NCBI GenBank assembly: GCA_032718475.1
Contig: JAUCBJ010006599.1
Coordinates: 1 to 64,000, forward strand
Source: Nemertoderma westbladi
Taxonomy: Eukaryota > Xenacoelomorpha > Nemertodermatida > Nemertodermatidae
DNA: 64,000 nt
Reading direction: 5' to 3'
The notes beneath the pieces were generated by a model, which did not search any database, was not told the origin of the DNA, and saw only the letters and a program-made list of their open reading frames with translations. Shown here piece after piece: positions 13,056-22,328 of the stretch. The position numbers and the translations under genes are program-made. Each line of letters opens with the position of its first letter. Position 1 is the stretch's first letter.

Positions 13056-14505
13056 CCACATTGGTAGACCACTTGGTTACCGCAGTGCTACACCATTTGG
13101 TTACTGGATTGCTACACCACTTGGTTACCACAGTGCTACACCACGTGGTTACCGCTGTGGTACACCACTTAGTTACCACAGTGGTACACCACATGGTTAC
13201 CTACACCACTTGGTTACCGCAGTGGTACACCACATGGTTACCACAGTGGTACACCACTTGGTTACCACAGTGCTACACCACTTGGTTACCGCAGTGGTAC
13301 ACCACATGGTTACCACAGTGGTACACCACATGGTTACCACAGTGGTACACCACATGGTTACCACTGTGGTACACCACTTGGTTACCACAGTGCTACACCA
13401 CTTGGTTACCGCAGTGGTACACCACATGGTTACCACAGTGGTACACCACTTGGTTACCACAGTCCTACACCACTTGGTTACCGCAGTGGTAGACCACTTG
13501 GTTACCGCAGTGCTACACCATTTGGTTACTGCATTGCTACACCACTTGGTTACCACAGTGCTACACCACGTGGTTACCGCTGTGGTACACCACTTAGTTA
13601 CCACAGTGGTACACCACATGGTTACCTACACCACTTGGTTACCGCAGTGGTACACCACATGGTTACCACAGTGGTACACCACTTGGTTACCACAGTGCTA
13701 CACCACTTGGTTACCGCAGTGGTACACCACATGGTTACCACAGTGGTACACCACATGGTTACCACAGTGGTACACCACATGGTTACCACTGTGGTACACC
13801 ACTTGGTTACCACAGTGCTACACCACTTGGTTACCGCAGTGGTACACCACATGGTTACCACAGTGGTACACCACTTGGTTACCACAGTCCTACACCACTT
13901 GGTTACCGCAGTGGTACACCACATGGTTACCACAGTGCTACACCACGTGGTTACCGCTGTGGTACACCATTTAGTTACCGCAGTGGTACACCACATGGTT
14001 ACCTACACCACTTGGTTACCGCAGTGGTACACCACATGGTTACCACATTGGTAGACCACTTGGTTACCACAGTGGTACACCACATGGTTACCTACACCAC
14101 TTGGTTACCACAATGCTACACCACTTGGTTACCACAGTGCTACACCACTTGGTTACCGCAGTGGTACACCACATGGTTACCACAGTGCTACACCACTTGG
14201 TTACCGCAGTGGTACACCACATGGTTACCACATTGGTAGACCACTTGGTTACCGCAGAGCTACACCATTTGGTTACTGCATCGCTACACCACTTGGTTAC
14301 CACAGTGCTACACCACGTGGTTACCGCTGTGGTACACCACTTAGTTACCACAGTGGTACACCACATGGTTACCTACACCACTTGGTTACCACAGTGCTAC
14401 ACCACTTGGTTACCGCAGTGGTACACACACCACTTGGTCACCACATTGGTACACCGCTTGGGTACCATATTGGTACACCGCTTCCGCTTGGTTACCGCAG
14501 CAGTG
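13056..14505. repeat. 24-bp minisatellite
   Basis: About 60 copies of a 24-bp unit of the form TTGGTTACCACAGTGGTACA plus CCAC fill this stretch. Variants include CAGTGCTA, CATGGTTACC and shortened 17-bp units (GGTTACCTACACCACTT). The short units mark a higher-order repeat of about 425 bp (compare 13210 and 13635). Each unit contains the hairpin-capable TACCAC-A-GTGGTA. A 24-bp period with no stop gives long frames on both strands (repeats such as VTTVVHHM), but these are by-products. The array begins right after the (AATTC)n tail of the LINE. Confidence 0.95.
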
Positions 14506-15414
14506 AAACATAATGTGAAGCTTATTGCGTTAGAAAAAGGAATGGTGCTATTAACGCCGTTTATTCATCATCATTTATTGTTTGATTAAAATGACATGGC
14601 ACTGTAATCTGCTGCTTTCCTTTGCTTACGGCGAATATACGGCCTAAAGGCGAAGAATAGCACCCAAAAATGGTGGGACGTCACAGTCAACGGTAGTGAA
14701 GTGCAGTTACGTGAAGGTCGTTCACACTTAATGGTTTATCAATAAACCAGCGGTTCTGCGAGCTGCACCAATCCTGTAAACATGGCTATATACCTCACGC
14801 CTAATACTAACAGAGAGACGCCTAGCGGTATACTGCGAGCTGCACCAATCCTGTAAACATGGATATATACCTCACGCCTACTACTAACAGAGAGACGCAT
14901 TTACTATTTTCTTAATCAATATTACTGTAATGCTTAATTAATAACTACATTATATTATTCTGATTGTACTGTAGGAGGGTTATTTACATTAGATTACATT
15001 CTACACACCACAAACACAAACACCCGTTACTGTGGTACTGTATATACAACATACATATCAAACAACAGAAATACCTATGGTTGTGGGCGGCCCTGAACGA
15101 TTTTTTTGTTTTCCTGACTTTTTCAAACTCGTTCAAAAGATTCGGGGAAACAAATCTAAATGGAAAGTCTGATTTTCATACCAACAATTTATTAAAAAGA
15201 CATCAGCCAGGAAAAGTGCAGACAGGACAAAATTTAAGAAATTACAACTGCCACATACAGCAACAATTAAGAATTACCTGGTAAACTGTAAATTAGGTAT
15301 CTGGTCGGAAAAGTTGTGCTAAGGGGCGCCTAAAAGCTGATTTTCCTGAGTAAACTATTGCAGCAATAATATCTCATTTGGTTCGACGATATTTGTGTCT
15401 ACTGTTTTTGGTGA
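14506..15414. other. Non-coding stretch with a 76-bp tandem duplication
   Basis: No supported gene. Bases 14756-14831 are repeated at 14832-14898 with a few differences; both start CTGCGAGCTGCACCAATCCT and end GAGAGACGC. Around 14565-14615 is a diverged copy of a dispersed motif (TTATTGTTT...TAATCTGCTGCTTTCC) also seen at 36240-36305 and 59930-60160. Confidence 0.7.
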
Positions 15415-16010
15415 CACAGAACCATTCGAAGTGTTATAGGGAGTCCTTCAGGGTGTTACACCTGCACCATTCTTGATCATAATTGTGGTTGACTAATGTT
15501 CTACGCATGTCCTTAGAGCATCTTATAATAAAGATGGGGTGATGGTAACTCCTCCTACTGGCTGCAGAAGTCACGGAAATCCTGCCAAGTACATAACTGA
15601 TCTAGACTTTGCTGGTGACTCTCAGAACTACTTTCAGAATTAATTTGTCAATTGAACCCAATGGCTCCTCGGTTCATTAAAACAGAGAGCTTCTGGTGCT
15701 GGTATTTTCTTCAAGAAGAAGACCACAATAACTTCGACAGTGATCAGGAAATGTCTGATCGTATGAGCATTAGCCCCAGGGATGGCTTGCTTGAGCATGT
15801 GGATCACTTCTGCTACCTGGAATCATGGATCTGGAAGTCAGGTGAAGAATACGTAAGATGAAGGCATTGGCACAATTGAATGGGCTTTCCAGGATTTGGA
15901 AGTCCATATAGAATGAAATGGAATTACAATGGATTATTTAGATCAGCAGTAGAACCAGTACTCCTTTGTAGGAGTCCATGCTGGTCTCTTACTGCAGAGA
16001 ACACCAAATA
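15415..16010 (+). pseudogene. Decayed LINE reverse transcriptase fragment
   Basis: Short in-frame pieces resemble a LINE RT: GVLQGVTPAPF with stops nearby, DLDFAGDSQ in place of the FADD box, then SDRMSISPRDGLLEHVDHFCYLESW (15751-15830 region). The last part matches the relic at 17590-17700 closely. Several stops and frameshifts are present, and the copy is older than the one at 17.5 kb. It fades out near 16010 in CCATGCTGGTCTCTTACTG. Confidence 0.75.
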
Positions 16011-16605
16011 ATCATCGTAATTCGCGTTGATATAACAATTTTAATTATTTTGTTTATTAATTAACTTTTTTTAAGCACAACACAGTTAGTTATCGGTATT
16101 TCTGAAAGTATATTTTATTTTGTTACTAACTTTTATTGTTGAATAAAATTAAAGTATTTTTCGTTTCACTATTTTATAACAAGAAAAAAAGTAAAATTTT
16201 TTCCAAAATAACTTTGCCCCCGGACCGATTTTCCTCTCACCGGACCTGTCTGTATGTGTGGCCGCTTGATCCCAAAGCGTTCAGACTTGGATTAAATAAA
16301 CGTCACTATTATAATTGGGTGTCAAAGTTTAAAAATAAATTTTTATGTAGAGCAATAAAAGTTACTATCGATGTCCTTAGGATTTAACTAAGACTGACTC
16401 ATTTTGTCTTTTCACGGCCAGGTGGTAATATTTCAAAGCGCAACATATGGTTAATAATTATGTATCAAATTCTATTAAATAAATATAATAAAATTATTTT
16501 TATTAAACGTATAATAAAGTAGATTGATTTGTATACAAATTTTGGAAACTGCAAACTATAATAGGTCTACTGAATATCGAACATCAATTTAGGGGCCAAT
16601 GCAAC
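16011..16605. other. AT-rich upstream region of the Ly6-like gene
   Basis: No gene supported. An 83-codon frame at 16136-16387 is Lys/Phe-rich and looks random. The segment just before 16606 would hold the promoter and 5' UTR of the next gene, but no convincing core promoter motif was identified. Confidence 0.5.
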
Positions 16606-17262
16606 ATGGATATTGAGTTTGCGTCGATGCTATTGGTCGCAGTTTTTATAGTTTCAGAGAAAGTTAAGTATGTCACGGCTGTTACATGTTTGCACAGCCA
16701 TAACATGGTTACTTATAAGACAGCTCATTCCGACCTGTTCCCGGACACCGACTGGAACGAAGAAAACCCGGGTTACATTGAAACAGGATGTCTCAGCTGC
16801 TTACTACTGTTCGGGCAATTTCCAGGGATAGTCAATTTAAACAACGAGGTTTCGAAAGGTTTGATGTACATCAGGCAGGAATTCTGCGTGGATGGCTGCA
16901 CGGTTTCCCTCAATGAAGACGAATGCATCAAGACGTATACGGATGGGATCCGTAACATTCTTTCGTTTTACGTTTTTCTTTCGGAAACACATCCAAGTTG
17001 CCAGATGGTTTGCTGCAACGGAACAGAAGCCTGCAACAAAGTAGGAGACGTGGTATGGGAACACGACTATCTGGATGCCAATGGGGAGATTGATTGGAAT
17101 GATCCCATGTTTGATCCGGTTACAGCAGAACCGACTACAACAGAGAGAGAGAATACAACAACGGCTGAAACATTGACAACAACATCTAGTGTGGCAAATC
17201 ATCTCAATGGACTTGTTGTTTCTCTTCTGTTGGCAGTAACAATTACTATTACCTTATACTGA
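16606..17262 (+). CDS. Ly6/uPAR-like (three-finger) GPI-anchored surface protein
   Basis: A single open frame of 218 residues has the layout of a GPI-anchored Ly6/uPAR-domain protein. It has an N-terminal hydrophobic signal segment (residues 6-27), then an ectodomain with ten cysteines (C28, C62, C65, C94, C98, C107, C132, C136, C137, C143). The last three form the C-C-x5-C-N signature that closes LU domains. A Thr-rich, probably O-glycosylated stalk follows (174-195), then a hydrophobic C-terminus (200-218) with no cytoplasmic tail, as expected for GPI transfer. Ten cysteines would form five disulfides. The start is the first ATG in frame and fits the signal peptide. An AATAAA lies 11 bp after the stop. 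No intron is needed. It lies between two LINE relics. The ligand is unknown; family members act as receptors, toxin-like modulators or adhesion proteins. Confidence 0.85.
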   Translation: MDIEFASMLLVAVFIVSEKVKYVTAVTCLHSHNMVTYKTAHSDLFPDTDWNEENPGYIETGCLSCLLLFGQFPGIVNLNNEVSKGLMYIRQEFCVDGCTVSLNEDECIKTYTDGIRNILSFYVFLSETHPSCQMVCCNGTEACNKVGDVVWEHDYLDANGEIDWNDPMFDPVTAEPTTTERENTTTAETLTTTSSVANHLNGLVVSLLLAVTITITLY

Positions 17263-17272
17263 TTAACAAATT

Positions 17273-17278
17273 AATAAA
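17273..17278 (+). promoter_or_regulatory. Polyadenylation signal AATAAA
   Basis: The canonical hexamer starts 11 bp after the stop codon of the Ly6-like gene. This implies a very short 3' UTR. Confidence 0.6.
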
Positions 17279-17399
17279 AACTTAGGTGGTGTGGGTTTCC
17301 TTGTGAAAGTAAAATATTTTAAAAGCTACGCAGTTAAAACTTTTATTTGTTATGATTATTAAATACACACACATGTATACAGTTTTAATGTATGTATAT

Positions 17400-17423
17400 A
17401 CAGTATATATATATATATAATAA
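17400..17423. repeat. (TA)n microsatellite
   Basis: About 18 bp of alternating TA, followed by TAATAATG. Confidence 0.9.
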
Positions 17424-17499
17424 TGAAACCTAAAAATAATATATATAGGAGTACTCTCAGTGACTTAGGAGTACTCTCAGAATCACTAGAGCCAACGGC

Positions 17500-18115
17500 T
17501 CCTCAGCTCATTAGAGCGTGCTGCTTCTAGTGTTGGTCTTTTTATTAACTCCAGAAAGACCAAAATTTTGACAGTTAACTTTGAAAGTCCTCAGCAAGTC
17601 TCTGATCGGATGAGCATAAGCTCAAAAGATGGTATGCTTGAGCATGTGGATGACTTCTGTTACCTGGGATCATGGATCCGGAAGTCAGGTGAGAACCTTC
17701 GAATACGTAAGGGAAAGGCATGGGCAGCCTTGAATAGGCTTTCCAGGATTTGGAAGTCACCGAGAATTAATCGGAAACTTAAGGTCCGATTATTTAGAGC
17801 AGCAGTAGTTCCAGTACTCCTCTATGGGAGTCCATGCTGGGCTCTAACTGTTGCGGACAGCAAATCTCTGGATGGTACATTCACAAGAATGCTACGTCGA
17901 CAAAAAGAGCCGCCTCGGCTTCTCGGGTTATTGCTGTTACCATGAGGACTAGCTGTACACAATTTTGTGAATAAGCATGGTGGACAGCCCATGACTTTCT
18001 TGAGACGCATCTTAAAGGACACTGGCCTTGAAGATGCGGATGATCTAGCAAATGTCATGGGTGATAGGGAGTTGTGGCGGTGTAATTTTGACGACAAGCT
18101 CGCACAGCATTCTTA
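17500..18115 (+). pseudogene. LINE reverse transcriptase C-terminal fragment
   Basis: The frame at 17568-17945 contains SDRMSISSKDG, DDFCYLGSWI, RIRKGKAWAALNRLSRIWKS, a VPVLLYGSPCWAL segment and TFTRMLRRQKE, the region after the RT palm in RTE/CR1-type LINEs. After a frameshift near 17945 the C-terminus continues (FLRRILKDTGLEDADD, then GDRELW) to a stop at about 18114. It is the best preserved of three related copies (10.4, 15.7 and 17.5 kb). There is no 5' half. Confidence 0.82.
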
Positions 18116-19535
18116 ATATATCGTCGCAGAGGCAACTGGCAGGATTGAGGAACCTTGTTCCACAACCTTATATAACTACTCGAGACACCGATTCGGCAGT
18201 GCCATATACACCTAAGATCAATAACGAATCGGGCGGCATGGTATTCAGAAAAGATGAGTCTGGTGCCTGGGGACCATAGGGAGGGGGACGCGGGGGCGGA
18301 GAGCTCTATTCCCGGGGACCGCCAGAGGGCCCCTTACGGTGGACAACGGGGTTGCAGTTCAACCTTCGCTCCTTAGAGGCTTTGGTTTTATACGGATGAA
18401 CCACAAACGACGACCAGGTCATTATCCCCACCCCAACATCGCCAGACTGGCCAGACAGGAACGAAGGGGAGAACTTTAAAAAAGACTGGGACCACAAGAT
18501 AGAAGAGATGTTCATGAGTTCATCAACTCTGGTACCAGGACAGCTAAGAAGTAGGCTAGCTCTTAGTAAAATAAATTATTATTTATACAACTCGATAAAC
18601 TACAGTAGTAGTAGGTAAGGCAGTTAGTTATAAGGGACAATATTTTGTGAAGATCAATGGGAGTGGACTCTTACCTAAATTTACTGAAGTGTTTTTAATA
18701 CAAATTTTAGTGAGAACAACCAACTTGTTCTCACTAAAATTTGTAAAACTAAAATATTAGATAAAATCTAATATATAATATATATATACAGTATTACAGT
18801 AGTTTCTTTCATTTACCTCCTGTTTTTTATCACAGTGAGATACCTACATTTTCCACATAAAATGTCTTTATCTGCCATAAAATCCCCCATGATTAATTTA
18901 AGATGAAAAAAACAATTACTTTCCCTCTGAAACATTTTCAGACTCAAATTGAATTCCATGATTGAGACTTTCCCATCCGTTGAAGCTCAGTTCTGCTTCA
19001 CTTTTTCCCATTTACCTCCTTTGGGAGAAACCACTGCGCTGATTAAAAAACGCAGTCCCATACCACCAACATTCCTTAGGTAATTTAGTAATGATCAATC
19101 ATCATAAATTACTTATCATCTAGTATATGGACATTTAAATCGGTGGCTATTCTATCTGGGAGTTTGGGACGAAACAGCTATGTGGATGAGCCATTAGAAT
19201 TCCAGACTGCTCGTTAGCTCGGGCATCTTCAGGATGTTGGTGGGAGATCACGTCCATTTAAGTTACACATTGATTTCCAAAATATACGTTATATGCATGA
19301 TATAACTTGTTTCACCTTATTATAATGGACATTAAGAACCTGATAAAAAGTGTAAAAATTATAATAAACATGCATGACGGTTACCTGACGGAAGTACATG
19401 GTGGACGGACTGGTGTAGCAACTGTGTTTGTATTTCTATGTGTAAAAATGAAATTTATTAATGAGCCATACAATAAATATTATCATTCCTAATAGGTTTT
19501 TGAAAATTGACCTCCGAATGGTACGTAAAGGAAAC
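18116..19535. other. Non-coding stretch
   Basis: No gene supported. 18240-18510 is locally GC-rich with no recognisable protein and may be part of an old element. A perfect hairpin lies at 18700-18744 (listed separately). 18770-18795 is TA-rich. Confidence 0.5.
18700..18744. repeat. Perfect 20-bp inverted repeat with 5-bp loop
   Basis: ACAAATTTTAGTGAGAACAA at 18700-18719 is followed by loop CCAAC and its exact reverse complement at 18725-18744. Such a compact perfect stem could be a young palindromic duplication, a tiny foldback element or a hairpin RNA precursor. Nothing else indicates transcription. Confidence 0.9.
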
Positions 19536-19542
19536 AGGACAA

Positions 19543-19922
19543 TTCGGTCCCGGACAATTCGGACCCGGACAATTCAGTCCCGGACAATTCGGTCCCTGAC
19601 AATTCGGTCCCGGACAATTCGTTCCCGGACAATTCGGTCCCGGACAATTCGTTCCCGGACAATTCGGTCCCGGACAATTCGGTCCCGGAGAATTCGGGCC
19701 CGGGCAATTCGGTCACGGACAATTCGGTCCCGGAAAATTCGGTCCCGGACAATTCGGTCCCGGACAATTCGGTCCCGGACAATTCGGTCCCATTAATTTT
19801 GTTTTTTGGGACCGAATTGTCCGAGACCGAATTGTCCGGATACTGACTAGGACAATTCGGTTCCAAAACATACATATTAATGGAACCGAATTGTCCGAGA
19901 CCGAATTGTCCGGGACCAAATT
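19543..19922. repeat. 15-bp motif array with inverted copies (foldback type)
   Basis: About 17 tandem copies of GGACAATTCGGTCCC occupy about 19545-19795. After a short spacer (ATTAATTTTGTTTTTT) come copies in the opposite orientation (GGGACCGAATTGTCC) at about 19808-19835 and 19884-19918, with one forward copy between. The DNA can fold into a long hairpin. The 15-bp period gives stop-free frames on both strands (repeats RSRTI and SGTEL), which are not genes. Confidence 0.92.
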
Positions 19923-20077
19923 TAATTGGTACTATATAATGGTGAATGTTCTAGAACCTTAATACAGTATATAGGTCTATTATTATATGGTAGGTAGTGT
20001 TTTTTTTACTAGCTAGTATTAGTAGTTTTTTGAAAATAAAACAAATTTTACTTTTTTTTTGTTAACATAAAAGTTAA

Positions 20078-20205
20078 CAATTCGGTCCCGGACAATTCGG
20101 TCCTAGGACAATTCGGTCCTAGGCAATACGGTCCCGGACAATTCGGTCCCATTTATTTAGTGTTTTGGGACCGAATTGTCCGGGACCGAATTGTCCTACA
20201 TCCAA
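20078..20205. repeat. Second inverted array of the 15-bp motif
   Basis: Five forward copies of the GGACAATTCGGTCC motif are followed, after ATTTATTTAGTGTTTT, by two reverse copies ending at TTGTCCTACATCC. The forward-spacer-reverse layout repeats that of 19543-19922 with a related T-rich spacer. These are therefore probably two copies of one foldback unit. Confidence 0.9.
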
Positions 20206-20287
20206 CGTAAAGCATTTAAAATACAAATACAACTGTATAATTCATAAAAGGCAGTTTGTGTTTTTTGTGACACCCACCCGAGGGTGG

Positions 20288-20476
20288 GTGTGGGCCGGAC
20301 CTGGAGACAGTGCAATACCAGGCCAACCCGTGGCTGGAGTGGAGCAAGCCCCTTACTCACAGCCGCACTGCAAAAATCAGTTTAATATTGGAACTGCTCA
20401 GTGAGCAGTGTGCCAGATATTAAGCTGACAAGAACAGATACTACACATGATCTTAGCCAAAAGGCCGAGAAGCGAT
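20288..20476 (-). ncRNA. U2 spliceosomal snRNA
   Basis: Read on the minus strand from 20476, the sequence begins ATCGCTTCTCGGCCTTTTGG and continues CTAAGATCATGTGTAGTATC, the near-invariant 5' end of U2. It includes the GUAGUA segment that pairs with the intron branch site. Further on are the stem II region, an Sm-site-like AUUUUUG, a GGCUUGCUCC loop (stem III) and CCUGGUAUUGCACUGUCUCC (stem IV). Length is about 189 nt, matching the usual 187-191. Differences in stems II and III against common animal U2 look compensatory but were not folded. A 9-bp hairpin (20271-20290) lies at the 3' end. U2 genes are multicopy, and U2-derived retropseudogenes also exist. The full length favours a gene. Confidence 0.9.
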
Positions 20477-21134
20477 AACTTTGACATGATCGTCTTCTAT
20501 TATATCACTTGAAATTTCAGATTATTAGGATAGCGCAAATGGTAATTGATAATTTGCAAATAACTTTAAAGAACTAAATGATTGCTGAAGTTAATTATGG
20601 TGTAATATTATTATTATATTTTTGTACATTAATCAGAACTATTTTACATATAGAATACTATTGAGAAATTCATGTTTTTATTAGAAACAATGCTGTGTCA
20701 CAAAGAATACTGTGAACCGAGCTTAAGCCTGCTCTGCTACATTCTATAACCTACTGTTCCTCTAAATTGCTAGGCTTTCCTCCACCCAGTGACACTGCCC
20801 CCAATTTGGAAAAACATTCCCCCTGACATCAATAACATGACATTAGGTCTCTGAAAACATAAGCGGGTTTATGGAGTACAGATTTAATTGCGTAATGGCT
20901 CCCGCGGGAAATTTGAATTACACTTGTTTCTCTTTCGGCTCTAGATCTTCTATCTGTACCATACAAATTAAGTAAAGAATGTGAGTTGCTAGGAAACTAG
21001 ATAATAACATTATTTATTAGGTGATGATAGCCGAGGCGTTAATGATGTTTACCTGCAGAGGGCAGAGCGGCGGTAGCATCTGTTATGAAATATAGGTTTC
21101 TTCCATGTAGGCTTCCATGCTCTTAAATTCATCA
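20477..21134. other. U2 upstream region and dispersed repeats
   Basis: About 20477-20750 is where U2 promoter elements should lie; no PSE was recognised with confidence. 20857-21015 is a dispersed repeat shared with 45763-45915, with blocks such as CGCGGGAAATTTGAATT and GTGAGTTGCTAGGAAACTA. 21060-21134 belongs to repeat X, which also occurs at 47905-48260 and was interrupted by the BEL element. Confidence 0.7.
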
Positions 21135-21139
21135 TCCTA
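21135..21139. repeat. Left target-site duplication TCCTA
   Basis: The 5-bp TCCTA immediately before the left LTR is repeated immediately after the right LTR (33478-33482). The paralogous uninterrupted repeat at about 47978 reads TCTTCCTATTGATCC, showing the pre-insertion state. Confidence 0.95.
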
Positions 21140-22328
21140 TGTAAAAGCTTTTGTGGGATAACTGATACGTTTGCCTTTGCTGGCCAGTTCCCCCCCGGTC
21201 GCTAGAATACTCTCAAAGGGATTTATAACTAAAATAGTGCAAGCTACCAGCTTATTGGCTGATGTGCTGTGTGGAGATATCTGGGCTCAGCTTAATCGGC
21301 TAATCAGCGTAGGGAGGTTGCCTAAGCCTTGCTGTCCGTGTCGGCCAATAGAATTTGCGTAGGCGTTGATTTCGACCTATCCCAGCGCTACTGAACTGAA
21401 TTTCCTATCTCTATGCTCATCCTCTGTGTTGAACGGAGCTTCGGGGAATAAGGGTATTTTGGTATACTCGTATAGTGTTAGTAGTCATATGATTTTATAT
21501 GATTCTGTTGTTATGTTCCCATTTTTCGCCATAACACCGGCTTTTTGGGAAGAACTCTAGTAAACTGCTTAAATTATCGAAAGTATAAACTGTTACCCTA
21601 CCGATCAATCTAATCAATCAACCTACCTATTAATCATATTGTTTGTACTGTTATTTACCGTCAGTTATTAATTGTATCTATTTGTTGATGGAAATATTGC
21701 TCTTTGGAGAATACTGATAAATCACCCAAATTTCCCAATTTTCTTGATACACTACAGGTTAGAGAGGCGGGCTATATATAACAATTGCGATTTATATTAA
21801 TGTGGTGTGTATTGAATCTAATGTTATTTAGCAGACCCTACATGAGTCAATTACTGCTCTCTTTATGTGTGATCAAATATACTGACGGTCGGCAGAATAG
21901 TGTGTATGATTGTGATTGGTAACAAAGTATTTCCTAAAGAATACGCTTTATACTTTAATCATAAGCAGTATCGTTGCGTTTAGTATAAGTCCTAGTTCTG
22001 TTTAAATAGATAGAGCGCCACGTCCTAAAGGAACTGTTAATATTTCCCGAAAGCCAATAATATCTGTCAGAAATTAATTATTAACGATCTATCGAATAAT
22101 ACAGTAAGTTTACACTGCAACCTTACACTGCAATAATAAAATTTAAGCAGCCGAATTCAGCCTCCCGGGTGTAGATCCATCGGGTGAATGATCGCGCATG
22201 GGCTGACTTCGGGTAATGTTTTGTGTATTAGCATAAAATATTGTCGTATGCTAAAGTTGTTTTAATTAACTAAAAGACATATAAATTTTGGCAGGTTAAA
22301 CTGCTAAAGGTCTTCAAAAGCGCGAACA
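21140..22328 (+). repeat. 5' LTR
   Basis: 1189 bp starting TG and ending CA. A TATA-like GCTATATATAACAA at 21768-21781 and an AATAAA around 22130 could delimit U3 and R. Two short frames inside it (63 and 64 codons) recur in the other LTR only because the LTRs are identical. No difference from the 3' LTR was noticed on side-by-side reading. Confidence 0.96.

Noticed and set aside
13049-14589. Long frames on both strands in the 24-bp array
   Set aside because: A period divisible by three without stops gives several frames at once; no unique coding flank.
19461-19919. RSRTI and SGTEL repeat proteins
   Set aside because: By-products of the 15-bp motif; inverted copies and no unique domain.
21171-21560. 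Two 63-64 codon ORFs in the LTR, repeated in the other LTR
   Set aside because: Identical only because the LTRs are identical; no features of a protein.
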